In this document: one piece after another, positions 17,174 through 25,893 of the stretch
How positions within the stretch are numbered: the stretch's first letter is position 1
Layout of the letters: each line of letters starts with the position of its first letter
Assembly: GCF_013315815.1 (NCBI RefSeq)
Contig: NZ_CP046051.1
Coordinates: 372,001 to 436,000 of the forward strand
Length of the DNA stretch: 64,000 bases
Direction: 5' to 3'
From: Caproicibacterium lactatifermentans
Lineage (GTDB): Bacteria; Bacillota; Clostridia; Oscillospirales; Acutalibacteraceae
The notes under the pieces: model-generated
The model's database searches: none
What the model saw: only the letters and a program-made list of their open reading frames with translations
What the model was told of the DNA's origin: nothing
Translations under genes and position numbers: made by a program

Positions 17174-18673
17174 ATGAAGAAAATGCTAAAACGTATGGCA
17201 GCAATTGCTGCTGCAGCTGTCATGACCGCCGCTGTTGCTGTTCCAGCATGGGCAGCAGACGGTTATACCATTACCATTCAGAACGAGACCGCTAACCATA
17301 CCTATGAAGCCTATCAGGTATTCAAGGGCGACCTGAGTGAAAGCACATTGTCTAATGTACAGTGGGGCGATGGTGTCAAGGGTGCTGACCTGCTGGCAGC
17401 TTTGAAAGCAGACGATGCTACGAAAGCAAGCTTTGCCAGTGTAACAGATGCCGCCGGTGCCGCAAAGATACTGGACGGCAAAGATAACGATGCCGATTTG
17501 GTTAAGGCTTTCGCACAGGATGTCAACAAGAACCTTTCCACAGTTGCAGGTACCAGTACGTACAATACGACAGCAAAAAATTACACCATTTCCGGCCTTG
17601 CCGCAGGCTATTATCTGGTAAAAGATAAAAACGGTACACAGAGCGGTAACGATGACTACACCCGTGTGATGCTGGAAGTTGTAAATAATGTTCAGGTAAA
17701 CCCGAAGAACAGCAAAGATGTTCCTACTGTTGACAAAAAAATCGTTGAAAACGGAGAAGACAAAGCAGCAAACGACTACAACGTCGGCGATACTGTTTCC
17801 TTTAAGCTGACCGGCACGCTGCCGAGCAACTATGCTGACTACAAAACTTATCAGTATAAGTTCAACGATACACTTTCCGATGGCTTGACTTATGACGCAG
17901 ATTCCATTAAAGTTACTGTAGGGGATACAGATGTTACCACATCCTTTACAACAACAGCTGATGAACAGAAGCTGACGGTTGCTTGTGCAGACCTGAAGAA
18001 GGTTACTGGTGTAGATAAAGACAGCCAAATTGTTGTTACATACACCGCGAAACTGAACAATAAGGCTGTGCTGGGCACCGCTGTCGGCAACAAGAATGAA
18101 GTTACTGTGACCTACTCCAACAACCCGAACAATGATGGTTCCGGCGACACGGGCACAACTCCGCCGAAAGATGTTACAGTTTACACCTATGAGCTGAAAG
18201 TTACCAAGGTTGACGGTGCTGACAATAAGACACCTCTGGCAGGCGCAGGCTTTAAGCTGTACAAAAATGTTGCTGACGGCGACAAGACCGTTGCCAACTA
18301 TGCTGTTATCACAGACGGTAAAGTATCCGGCTGGACAACGGACATTTCCAAAGCAACAGAACTGGATACTACAGCAGACGGCGTTATTGCATTCACAGGT
18401 CTGGACACCGGTGACTATTTCCTAAAAGAAACGAAGACACCGGCTGGCTACAACACAACCGCTGATGTGGCTGTAAAAATTGGCACAACTGAACAGAACA
18501 TGGTCGCAACAACTGGTATTGAATCTATGAATGTTGCCAACAACAAGGGCACTGTCCTGCCTGCTACCGGCGGTATGGGCACACGCATCTTCACAATCGT
18601 TGGTATCTGCCTGATGGCTGGCGCCGCCGTTCTGCTTATCACAAAACGCAGAATGAACAGCGAAACAAAATAA
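17174..18673 (+). CDS. Major pilin, SpaA type, LPATG-anchored
   Basis: A 499-residue secreted protein. The signal peptide is residues 1-28 (ending AWAA). A pilin-like motif VNPKNSKDVPTVDKKI near residue 175 holds the candidate lysine for isopeptide polymerisation. Isopeptide-type D1 and Cna-B domains follow, with an E-box YFLKETKTPAGY. The sorting signal is LPATG, then a membrane helix and KRRM tail. This pattern marks the shaft subunit polymerised by a class C sortase. The ribosome site AGGAAAGGTGAAG precedes the ATG. A hairpin separates it from the sortase gene and may raise its relative expression. Confidence 0.93.
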   Translation: MKKMLKRMAAIAAAAVMTAAVAVPAWAADGYTITIQNETANHTYEAYQVFKGDLSESTLSNVQWGDGVKGADLLAALKADDATKASFASVTDAAGAAKILDGKDNDADLVKAFAQDVNKNLSTVAGTSTYNTTAKNYTISGLAAGYYLVKDKNGTQSGNDDYTRVMLEVVNNVQVNPKNSKDVPTVDKKIVENGEDKAANDYNVGDTVSFKLTGTLPSNYADYKTYQYKFNDTLSDGLTYDADSIKVTVGDTDVTTSFTTTADEQKLTVACADLKKVTGVDKDSQIVVTYTAKLNNKAVLGTAVGNKNEVTVTYSNNPNNDGSGDTGTTPPKDVTVYTYELKVTKVDGADNKTPLAGAGFKLYKNVADGDKTVANYAVITDGKVSGWTTDISKATELDTTADGVIAFTGLDTGDYFLKETKTPAGYNTTADVAVKIGTTEQNMVATTGIESMNVANNKGTVLPATGGMGTRIFTIVGICLMAGAAVLLITKRRMNSETK

Positions 18674-18721
18674 TTTTGTTACCCTTCGTTTCATATCTCA
18701 ATGAATTCCAATAGATAACTG

Positions 18722-18757
18722 GTTCCCAGCGTGCAGCTAGCCCGGCACACTGGGAAC
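18722..18757 (+). promoter_or_regulatory. Intercistronic hairpin between major pilin and sortase
   Basis: Stem GTTCCCAG/CTGGGAAC with no T-run. It could protect the pilin message from 3' decay or reduce readthrough, so that pilin is made in excess over sortase. Confidence 0.6.
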
Positions 18758-18769
18758 AGGGAGAGGCCT

Positions 18770-19636
18770 ATGAAGAAACCAGCCAGAAAGAATAGAACTA
18801 GTATTCTTTTGATCGTTGTTTTTCTTGTAGGTCTCTCCGTGTTATTATACCCCTCAATCAGTAACTACTGGAACCAGTTTCATGCGTCCCATGCCATTTC
18901 CAAGTACGAACAGACCGTGTCCCATCTGGATGAAAACAGAAAAAAGCAAATGTTGACAGTGGCTCGCCGGTACAACGACTTACTGCGCGGCGGCGAAGAC
19001 CAGCACCACATGACCGCCGCCCAGCAAAAGGAGTATAATAGCTTGCTGAATGCGGATGGAACCGGCGTTATGGGGTATGTAGACATACCGAAAATCCATG
19101 TCTCCCTGCCCGTGTACCACGGCACCAGCGACGCGGTTCTTGCCGCTGGTGCCGGCCACCTGCAAGGCTCCTCGCTGCCGGTGGGCGGTACCGGCACCCA
19201 CGCAGTCATTACCGGACATCGGGGTCTGCCCTCCGCCAAACTGTTCACGGATCTTGACAAAATGCAGGCCGGTGATACCTTTTCCCTAACTGTGCTGGGC
19301 GAAACACTTTACTATAAAGTGGACCAAATTAAAATCGTCCTTCCCAGTGAGGTGGGCAGCCTGACCATTGACCCAAAAAAAGATTATGTTACACTGATTA
19401 CCTGTACGCCTTACGGCATTAACACGCACCGCCTGCTGGTACGCGGCGTGCGTACAAATGGCCCCAATACCGTCAATGCGGCGGCGGACGCTGTGCAGAT
19501 AGACCCCATGCTGGTTGCGCCGGTTGTTGCGGCGCCAATTCTTCTGGTCCTGCTGATTATGCTGCTGACTTCTACCGCAAGAAAACGCAGGGATAAGGGG
19601 ACACCGAATTTTGGAAAGGATGAGAGCAAAAAATGA
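18770..19636 (+). CDS. Class C (pilus-polymerising) sortase
   Basis: A 288-residue membrane transpeptidase that links pilins. An N-terminal helix (about 13-32) precedes an extracellular helical region and the sortase barrel. The catalytic His is in ITGHRGL, the Cys in TLITCTP and the Arg in HRLLVRG. The class C pattern GYVDIPKIHVSLPVYHGT is clear, but I do not see the expected second C-terminal basic tail beyond KRRDKG after a C-terminal helix. I chose the ATG at 18770 behind AGGGAGAGG. It overlaps the next gene by four bases. Confidence 0.92.
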   Translation: MKKPARKNRTSILLIVVFLVGLSVLLYPSISNYWNQFHASHAISKYEQTVSHLDENRKKQMLTVARRYNDLLRGGEDQHHMTAAQQKEYNSLLNADGTGVMGYVDIPKIHVSLPVYHGTSDAVLAAGAGHLQGSSLPVGGTGTHAVITGHRGLPSAKLFTDLDKMQAGDTFSLTVLGETLYYKVDQIKIVLPSEVGSLTIDPKKDYVTLITCTPYGINTHRLLVRGVRTNGPNTVNAAADAVQIDPMLVAPVVAAPILLVLLIMLLTSTARKRRDKGTPNFGKDESKK

Positions 19637-20664
19637 GAAAGAAACTCCGTTTCAGCGGATTTCTGGCAGTAGTACTGATGCTGCTGCTGTGTGTGATGCC
19701 GTTTAATTCCATGCATGCCGCGGACGTGATAGAACCAACGAAGAAGGGTTCCATTTCGCTGCAGTTTCAGGGCGGTGGTGCGGCACTTTCCGGTGTTCCT
19801 GTAAATATTTACCGTGTCGCATCCGTTTCCCAGGACGTCCACTTCACCATGACAGGCATGTTCCAGGATTACCCGGTTGTACTGGAAAACCTTTCAGATG
19901 ATGAACTGACAACCGCAGCGTCGACCCTGAGAGATTACACAATCGCCGATAAAATCAAGGTGGACACATCCCTCAGCTCTGACGAAAGCGGGAACGTAAA
20001 GTTCCGGAACTTGGCTACCGGTATGTATCTGGTCATTCCCAACAGTGTAAAGATAAGCGGGACCGAAGACGAAGCATATACGTTTGCCCCGCTTCTCATT
20101 TCTGTGCCGGAATCCCTTGACAGTTCATGGAATTACGACATCGTTTCTATGCCAAAAGCGGAACGGAAGTTCATTACTAGTGATTCTTCCGCCAGCAGTG
20201 ACGATACCCAAACAACCGGAAAAGTTATGAAACAGTGGGCGGACACCGGCCATTTGGACCAGCGCCCGCAGGAAATAACCGTTGAGATACTCAAAAACGG
20301 CGAAGCATTTACTACACAGAAGCTGTCTTCCAACAACAACTGGATGTTTACATGGCAGATAGATAACACAAAAGATACCTGGCAGGTCGTGGAAAGAAAT
20401 GTACCGAGCAGATACACGGTACAGGTCAACAGTGACCAAACAAGCCACTCTTTTGTCGTGACGAATACCTATTCCGGCAAGGTACCAGGCAGAGGTCCCG
20501 GCGGTCCAACAGGCGCCACAACTCCCGTTAATGTGTCAAAATCGCAGGGCTCCCTGCCGCAGACCGGACAGCTTTGGTGGCCGGTTCCGCTTATGGCAGC
20601 TACCGGTATGGTATTGGTTGCGGTTGGCTGGTCCGTAAAAGCAAGGAACAGAAAAAAATCATGA
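19633..20664 (+). CDS. Minor or basal pilin, LPQTG-anchored
   Basis: A 343-residue secreted protein with a signal peptide (residues 1-30, ending MHAA). A Cna-B-like domain (about 38-165) follows, then a second domain (about 190-290), a Gly/Pro linker (GKVPGRGPGGP), the LPQTG sorting signal, a membrane helix and the tail RNRKKS. The proline-containing linker before the anchor is typical of base pilins fixed to the wall. It overlaps the sortase genes on both sides by four bases (ATGA), so the operon is tightly coupled. Confidence 0.88.
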   Translation: MRKKLRFSGFLAVVLMLLLCVMPFNSMHAADVIEPTKKGSISLQFQGGGAALSGVPVNIYRVASVSQDVHFTMTGMFQDYPVVLENLSDDELTTAASTLRDYTIADKIKVDTSLSSDESGNVKFRNLATGMYLVIPNSVKISGTEDEAYTFAPLLISVPESLDSSWNYDIVSMPKAERKFITSDSSASSDDTQTTGKVMKQWADTGHLDQRPQEITVEILKNGEAFTTQKLSSNNNWMFTWQIDNTKDTWQVVERNVPSRYTVQVNSDQTSHSFVVTNTYSGKVPGRGPGGPTGATTPVNVSKSQGSLPQTGQLWWPVPLMAATGMVLVAVGWSVKARNRKKS

Positions 20665-21275
20665 AAACGAAGAAAACGAAATCTAAAGCAGGCAGCATTT
20701 TTATAGTGACGGGCATAGCGCTTATTTTGGCCGCGCTGGCGCTGGTGGTATTTAACCGCTGGGATGACTGGAACGCCGGGAAAATAGCGAGTGAAACGCT
20801 GAAACCCCTGCAGCAGCAGATCTCCACTTCTGTCGGTGGCGGCACAGCTTCCCCCAGTGAGATGCCTATGACCGAAGTGAATGGAAGGTCATACATTGGC
20901 ATTGTCAGCATTCCCACACTGGGGCTGACGCTGCCGGTGCAGAATGAGTGGAATTACCCGAACCTGCGGAAAGCGCCCTGCCGATATCAGGGCAGTGTTT
21001 ACACACATTCGCTGATTATCGCGGGGCACAATTACCAGGGCCATTTTGGCAGGCTCAATACGCTGAATGTGGGTGACGCTGTACAGTTTACCGACGTACG
21101 CGGCAATACATTTGATTATCAGGTTTCTTCTATGGAAACCATTGATAAATATGATGTCAGTCGCATGAAATCCGGCAAATGGGATTTGACACTGTTCACC
21201 TGCACCATTGGCGGAAAAAAACGTGTGACTGTCCGCTGTACACAGATGACCACAGCGGCTTCCGCACAGACATAA
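20661..21275 (+). CDS. Second sortase of the pilus operon
   Basis: A 204-residue sortase with an N-terminal membrane helix (about 10-30). Catalytic His is in AGHNYQGHFG, Cys in LTLFTCT and Arg in KRVTVRC. It differs from the class C enzyme upstream and looks more like the class B/D group. It may anchor the finished pilus to the wall through the LPQTG base pilin, or process the adhesin with the odd LPEAG signal. I chose the ATG at 20661, overlapping the previous stop. A terminator follows. Confidence 0.88.
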   Translation: MKTKKTKSKAGSIFIVTGIALILAALALVVFNRWDDWNAGKIASETLKPLQQQISTSVGGGTASPSEMPMTEVNGRSYIGIVSIPTLGLTLPVQNEWNYPNLRKAPCRYQGSVYTHSLIIAGHNYQGHFGRLNTLNVGDAVQFTDVRGNTFDYQVSSMETIDKYDVSRMKSGKWDLTLFTCTIGGKKRVTVRCTQMTTAASAQT

Positions 21276-21287
21276 AACTAAACTCCA

Positions 21288-21321
21288 GGCCTCCGCCGCA
21301 GTGCACGGCGGGGACCTTTTT
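21288..21321 (+). terminator. Terminator of the pilus operon
   Basis: Stem GGCCTCCGCCG/CGGCGGGGACC with T-run. Confidence 0.85.
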
Positions 21322-21336
21322 GTATTTTAGGCAGAA

Positions 21337-21360
21337 AAAAGCACCCAATTGGGTGCTTTT
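21337..21360. terminator. Bidirectional terminator between convergent genes
   Basis: Perfect palindrome AAAAGCACCCAATTGGGTGC plus TTTT; serves the pilus operon and the glycosyltransferase. Confidence 0.88.
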
Positions 21361-21375
21361 GCTGTATGAGAAGAT

Positions 21376-22317
21376 TTACTTTAAATGTTTTTCAATGTGG
21401 AAACGCGGGCGGGCTTTTACTTCGGCGTACAGTTTGCCCACATAGGTGCCCACCACACCCAGACAGATAAGCTGCACGCCTCCCAGAAGCCACAGGGAAC
21501 AGAGTGCAGCGGTTTGTCCGGCCAGCAGGCTGCCGGCAAAGTGAGAGATAAGCGCGTACAACAGCCCGACCACAGCCACCAGCGTTACGCCGATACCGAT
21601 GTTGGTAATGATTTTCAGCGGCTTAATGCTGAAAGAGGTGATACCGTCTATGGCGAAGTTCAGCATCTTTTTCAGCGGATACTTGCTTTCTCCGGCAAAG
21701 CGCTCGTGACGGTTATAATAGACAAAGTCGCTGCGGTAGCCAATCAGCGGTACAAGGCCGCGCAGAAATAGGTTCACTTCTTTATATTCGCTGAGCGCCT
21801 CCAGCGCACGGCGGCTCATCAGGCGGTAGTCCGCGTGATTGTACACAATGTCCACACCCATGCGGCTTAAAAATCGGTAAAAAGCCTCGGCACTGGTACG
21901 TTTAAACCAAGTGTCAGTATCGCGCTTGTTGCGTACGCCGTATACTACGTCACAGCCCTCCTCAAACTTTTGCACAAACTGGGGCAGGACGCTGACATCG
22001 TCCTGCAGGTCAGCATCCAGACTAATGGCACAATCTGCTTCGTCTTTGGCAGTCATTAAACCAGCCAAAAGGGCGTTTTGGTGGCCGCGGTTGTGGGCAA
22101 GTTTCAGGCCGGTTACAAGCGGATTCTGTTGGTGGAACTGCTCAATGAGCTGCCATGTGTGGTCCTTGCTGCCATCGTCGACAAAAAGCATTCGGCTGCT
22201 GACATCCACAAGGCCTGCATCTATCATTTTGTGCAGCTGCAGGTTCAGTTCCTTTATGGTTTCGGGCAGGACTTTTTCTTCATTGTAACATGGTATCACT
22301 AAGTATACAGTAGACAT
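21376..22317 (-). CDS. Family 2 glycosyltransferase, DPM1/GtrB-like
   Basis: A 313-residue enzyme with an N-terminal GT-A domain (VIPCYNEEKVL, the DXD-like SLDADLQDD, and the acceptor region near YGVRNKRDTDTWFK). Two C-terminal membrane helices follow (about 230-290). This is the polyprenyl-phosphate sugar transferase architecture, in which sugar is moved to undecaprenyl phosphate to modify wall polymers. The sugar is not predictable. The gene stands alone between a good promoter and a shared terminator. Confidence 0.9.
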   Translation of the reverse strand: MSTVYLVIPCYNEEKVLPETIKELNLQLHKMIDAGLVDVSSRMLFVDDGSKDHTWQLIEQFHQQNPLVTGLKLAHNRGHQNALLAGLMTAKDEADCAISLDADLQDDVSVLPQFVQKFEEGCDVVYGVRNKRDTDTWFKRTSAEAFYRFLSRMGVDIVYNHADYRLMSRRALEALSEYKEVNLFLRGLVPLIGYRSDFVYYNRHERFAGESKYPLKKMLNFAIDGITSFSIKPLKIITNIGIGVTLVAVVGLLYALISHFAGSLLAGQTAALCSLWLLGGVQLICLGVVGTYVGKLYAEVKARPRFHIEKHLK

Positions 22318-22360
22318 ATTCTTCCTCTTTTTACTATTTATCGGAATTCTCTGCTTTCCT

Positions 22361-22389
22361 ATTTTAGCATTTTGGTATCTGCTTTACAA
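22361..22389 (-). promoter_or_regulatory. Promoter of the glycosyltransferase
   Basis: On the minus strand: TTGTAA, 17-base spacer, TAAAAT. Confidence 0.55.
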
Positions 22390-22451
22390 GATAAGGAATC
22401 AACCTACACCGTATATGAAAGAAAAGCGAACACTGTGTGAAAACGCCGCAT

Positions 22452-22485
22452 GGAACGGTAGTGTTCCACCCATGTGTGATATAAT
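22452..22485 (+). promoter_or_regulatory. Extended -10 promoter of the acetyltransferase with inverted repeat
   Basis: TGATATAAT (22477-22485) is an extended -10 element. The inverted repeat GGAAC/GTTCC (22452-22467) overlies the -35 position and could be an operator. Confidence 0.45.
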
Positions 22486-22548
22486 GAAAGCCGCCGAAGC
22501 CAGGGCAGCATAGGCGGGCAACTGGGTGTCCGAGGGAAAGGATATGCC

Positions 22549-23205
22549 ATGAAAAAACGCGAACTCAAAACCAAACATTTACAGGTAACGCCTATGACGG
22601 ATGAGGAACTGCAAGAAGAAGCTGCCGGTCAGACGGAGGAACGTTTGAAACAGCTTTATACTGAAATAGGCAGCAGCTGCCGTGCCCGCCCGGAACAGCG
22701 CCTGTGGTATACGGTGTGGCGCATTACCCTGCGGGAAAGCGGGGAGCAGGCGGGTACCGTTGGTTTTTTAGGCGCACCGCAAAATAGTGCCGTGGAACTG
22801 CGCTGCAGGATAAACAGTGACTTTCGTGGCCAGGGTTATGCGGAAGAGGCCATACGTGCCGCCGCGGATTGGGCTTTTTCTCAACCGGATATGTATTTTG
22901 TTACAGCGTCCATAGAAAAGGACAATGCAGCTGCAGCGGCGGCGCTGGAAACCGTGGGCTTTGCCCGCTCCGGTCAAAAAAAGGATATGCTTTACTATGA
23001 GCTGGAGAAACCCCGTACCTGTTGGGGCAGTATTTGTTTTCTGTTCGGGTTGGCCATTGGTTATGCCTGTGGAATGAGTTCCACTGATATGTGCATCGGC
23101 ATGGTGCTGGGCATGGTAATTGGAATGCCGTTTGACCGGCAGGACCGGGAAAAGCGGAAGACCCTGCGGGAGGCACGCATGGGGCACACAGGACTGCGCC
23201 AATAA
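22549..23205 (+). CDS. GNAT-family N-acetyltransferase with glycine-zipper tail
   Basis: A 218-residue protein. Residues about 45-160 form a GNAT domain, with the acetyl-CoA-binding motif RGQGYAEEAI and the later TASIEKDNAAAAAALETVGF. The last 60 residues contain a Gly/Met-rich hydrophobic segment (CFLFGLAIGYACGM, GMVLGMVIGMPFD) that probably inserts in or lies on the membrane, then a basic end. Acetyltransferase plus glycine zipper is an unusual combination, and the substrate is unknown. Its own promoter and terminator make it monocistronic. Confidence 0.82.
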   Translation: MKKRELKTKHLQVTPMTDEELQEEAAGQTEERLKQLYTEIGSSCRARPEQRLWYTVWRITLRESGEQAGTVGFLGAPQNSAVELRCRINSDFRGQGYAEEAIRAAADWAFSQPDMYFVTASIEKDNAAAAAALETVGFARSGQKKDMLYYELEKPRTCWGSICFLFGLAIGYACGMSSTDMCIGMVLGMVIGMPFDRQDREKRKTLREARMGHTGLRQ

Positions 23206-23226
23206 ACCAATAAATAAGAATTTTAA

Positions 23227-23257
23227 GATGCCGCAGGGTTCCACTGCGGCATCTTTC
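23227..23257 (+). terminator. Terminator after the acetyltransferase
   Basis: Perfect stem GATGCCGCAG/CTGCGGCATC followed by TTTC. Confidence 0.88.
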
Positions 23258-23287
23258 TTGAACAATCATACAAGAACATAAAACGTT

Positions 23288-24265
23288 TCATTCCGGTACT
23301 AGCTTTACGTCAATGGAGGCGTTGCTGGTCACAGCGGACAGACTGCACGCTTGGCCGGGGAAGGACCAGTCTGCGGGCAGACTGCTGCGGCCGTTGCTGG
23401 TGTGGCTGTGAATGGTGTAGTCCCGCGGGTCACCATGCAATGTGGCATGAATGGGGGCATTGCAGGTCTTTAGCTCGACGTTGTTAGAGGACAACTGTTC
23501 GGCGCGAACAGGGCTGTTGCTGGTGTGCAGGGACAGGCGTGTTGGAAAGCGGCAGTCCTCAGCCTGTAGACGGCCATTGCTGGTTTTGGCGGTGCAGCTT
23601 TCACCACTGCAGTTCAGAAGAAGCAGACGGCTGTTGCTGGTTCTGGCCTGCAAGGTGCGGCACACGGTACTGGTGATGAAAATGCAGGCATTGCTGGTTA
23701 TAAAGCTGCCGGTGCCAATGCTGTGCAGGCTGTCGACGGTGATTTTGGCGTTGCAGGTCTGTATGGACAGACTGCCGCTAAAGTTGACAGGGACCTCCAG
23801 TATAAGGCTGCGTGCCCCGTGGAACAAATCGCGCCAGAAGAAGGGCTGCATAGTGATGGTGTGGCAGAAGGAAAATGTGCTGTTTTCCTCGGTAACGGCC
23901 ACATGGTCATTTCCCAGTGGGGAAAACAGTACCTGTACGGTTTCAATCTGTGCATTTTCACGCACTTCTATCCGCAGGTTTTGGGCTGTAAGAATAATCG
24001 CGCCGACCGGTTCTTTGGAGGCGTAAATATGCTGACCATCGGAAGAGGCTGGCTTCCGCGGTGCAGTGCGTCCGTATTCGGCGCAAATGCTGGCGGCAAT
24101 CTCTTTTGGCGAGCCGAAATCCTGAATGACGGATTCTTCCGATTTTCCGTTCTCTATGCCGTCGCAGATGAGCTCTCCGTAATACTCCAGTACGCGGCGG
24201 CGTTCCTCTTGACTTAGGTTTGTGAGACCGAGGGCAAGTTCTTTCAGAAAAGTTTCTTTAGTCAT
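23288..24265 (-). CDS. DUF1700/DUF4097-type protein (PadR partner)
   Basis: A 325-residue protein. The N-terminal 65 residues match the DUF1700 helical domain (MTKETFLKELALGL, YYGELICDGIENGKSEE, DFGSPKEIA). The rest is a DUF4097-like beta-repeat with many Thr-Ser-Asn-Gly/Ala units (TSNGRLQAED, TSNSPVRAEQ, TCNAPIHATL), probably a beta-helix. I see no signal peptide or membrane helix. Such genes are regularly paired with a PadR regulator and may act in membrane-stress signalling, but function is unproven. The ATG at 24265 lies inside the end of padR with GGAGGGAG as ribosome site. Confidence 0.82.
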   Translation of the reverse strand: MTKETFLKELALGLTNLSQEERRRVLEYYGELICDGIENGKSEESVIQDFGSPKEIAASICAEYGRTAPRKPASSDGQHIYASKEPVGAIILTAQNLRIEVRENAQIETVQVLFSPLGNDHVAVTEENSTFSFCHTITMQPFFWRDLFHGARSLILEVPVNFSGSLSIQTCNAKITVDSLHSIGTGSFITSNACIFITSTVCRTLQARTSNSRLLLLNCSGESCTAKTSNGRLQAEDCRFPTRLSLHTSNSPVRAEQLSSNNVELKTCNAPIHATLHGDPRDYTIHSHTSNGRSSLPADWSFPGQACSLSAVTSNASIDVKLVPE

Positions 24266-24572
24266 GGTTGGCTCCCTCCACAAAGGCATAAATTTGTTTC
24301 ATTTCGTCGGCTTCATCCAGAAAGGCCTGTACCCGGTCAAGGCCGGGCTGCTCAATTTGGTAATACTTGCGAGTGCGGCCGTTATAAGCTTTCCGATAGG
24401 TGGAAACACAGCCGTTCGATTCCAGCCGGCGAAGAATGGGGTACAGGGTGGACTCGGAAATTTGAATACAGGCTGACACATCACTGACAATACGGTAACC
24501 GTAGGACGGCCCGCGTTTCAGCACCGCCAGTACACAGACGTCCAGCACACCTTTTTTTCTTTGTATGTCCAT
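24258..24572 (-). CDS. PadR-family transcriptional regulator
   Basis: A 104-residue winged-helix repressor: MDIQRKKGVLDVCVLAVLKR, YGYRIVSDV, SESTLYPILRRLESNGCV and the wing RTRKYYQIEQPG. The short C-terminal dimer helix puts it in the small PadR-s2 group. I chose the ATG at 24572 behind GAGGAAGTG. The promoter holds a 10-base perfect inverted repeat over the -10, so the protein probably represses its own operon. It overlaps the DUF1700 gene by eight bases. Confidence 0.92.
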   Translation of the reverse strand: MDIQRKKGVLDVCVLAVLKRGPSYGYRIVSDVSACIQISESTLYPILRRLESNGCVSTYRKAYNGRTRKYYQIEQPGLDRVQAFLDEADEMKQIYAFVEGANHD

Positions 24573-24603
24573 GGTACACTTCCTCTCTATAAAAAATATG
24601 GGC

Positions 24604-24663
24604 ATATACTATGCATTGCATACTGTACGATACATAGTATATACAAAAAATGCGTGCTGTCAA
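24604..24663 (-). promoter_or_regulatory. padR promoter with palindromic operator
   Basis: Minus strand: TTGACA (24658-24663), 16-base spacer, TATACT (24636-24641). The perfect inverted repeat ATATACTATG (24604-24613) and CATAGTATAT (24633-24642) covers the -10 box, as expected of a PadR autoregulatory site. Confidence 0.75.
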
Positions 24664-24829
24664 GTCCTTGTGCGGATTTTTCTGCGGGAAAGGGCCATCT
24701 TTGAAGTGTACCCCGTTGTTCGGACAAAATAATCAAACTTGAAATCCGAAAGCTGAATCCGTGATATAATGTTCCTGCTTTACTGACAGACAGGATAGGG
24801 CAACGCTGGAGAGCGACCCGAGCGGGCTG

Positions 24830-25891
24830 TCAGGTTTGCGGGGAAGGCGGAGCTTTGGCTTCGTCTTTTTCTTTGCCTTTCCCGGAAACAAAAGCGTTAA
24901 ACTCCGGGGGGTTGGGGGCAGCGCCCCCAAATGTATCCAACGGATAAATTCCCGTCATGACAAACTTGTAGTACTCACACGGCGAGAGCTTGGCAAGGCT
25001 CCATTGATACCGGTCGTTGTTATAATACTCAATCCAAGCGTAAACACGTTCAGCAATTACTGCATGTCCATAAGATCCAACCGGTGGCAGTTCATCCTTC
25101 ATGTGTCCAAATAGGCTTTCCTGCGGTGCATTGTCCCAACAATTTCCTCTGCGGGACATGGATTGACGGAGGTTGTAATCATTCAGAATGGCAACGAATT
25201 TAGAACTGGTGTATTGGCATCCTTGATCTGAATGGATCAGGGCGTCCGTGTGAAGTTCAGACCCATGCTTTTCCATCAGTTGATTTACGGTGTCCAAGAC
25301 GAAATCTGTATCACAGGAGTTACTGCAGGTACAGGCCAAAACTTCTTTTGTGAATGCGTCCATGATCACACAGACGTATGAATAATAGTAAGCTCGTTGG
25401 CTGCTATCTCGGTGTACCGGTCTCGGAATATATGTAATGTCCGTCAGCAGAACAGTGCGCGGTCCAAATGACTTAAACTGTCTGTTTAGTATGTTCGGAG
25501 CTGTCCTGTTTTCCTGTAGACGCTTGCCGAGCTTGCGGTACGGATTTACCTTTCGTACCGGACATACGAGGTGATACTTTTTCATCAGTCTGCGAATCTT
25601 CTTTGTGTTCATAAGCACCGGGGGATCCTGATGCCGCAGTCTCATGTGTATACCGCGTGCGCCTTTTGAATATCCGCGGAAATTGTATGCAGCCACAATG
25701 AGGTCAAAGTCTCTTTGATCGGCCTCATCGGATGCTGTCCGCTCGGTCTGATGTCCACGCCAGTAATAAAATCCCGAACGAGATACGCCTGCTATTTCAC
25801 AAAGATAAGAAATATTCAGAAGATTGTCATCCTGGCTAATGGTTTCATTTATGATGCGGTAGCGGACTTCTGGGGAACCATTCATATACAT
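24830..25891 (-). CDS. IS3-family transposase OrfB (DDE)
   Basis: A 353-residue integrase-type transposase. An N-terminal HTH_21-like part (YRIINETI...SGFYYW) is followed by the rve core with the DDE residues in LLTDITY, IHSDQGCQYTS and APQESLFGHMKDE. The C-terminus ends with an odd KGKEKDEAKAPPSPQT tail. It begins two bases after the OrfA stop, but the frame is open further upstream. It is probably also made as an OrfAB fusion by -1 slippage on the A run. All catalytic residues are present, so it may be active. Confidence 0.93.
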   Translation of the reverse strand: MYMNGSPEVRYRIINETISQDDNLLNISYLCEIAGVSRSGFYYWRGHQTERTASDEADQRDFDLIVAAYNFRGYSKGARGIHMRLRHQDPPVLMNTKKIRRLMKKYHLVCPVRKVNPYRKLGKRLQENRTAPNILNRQFKSFGPRTVLLTDITYIPRPVHRDSSQRAYYYSYVCVIMDAFTKEVLACTCSNSCDTDFVLDTVNQLMEKHGSELHTDALIHSDQGCQYTSSKFVAILNDYNLRQSMSRRGNCWDNAPQESLFGHMKDELPPVGSYGHAVIAERVYAWIEYYNNDRYQWSLAKLSPCEYYKFVMTGIYPLDTFGGAAPNPPEFNAFVSGKGKEKDEAKAPPSPQT

Positions 25892-25893
25892 GG

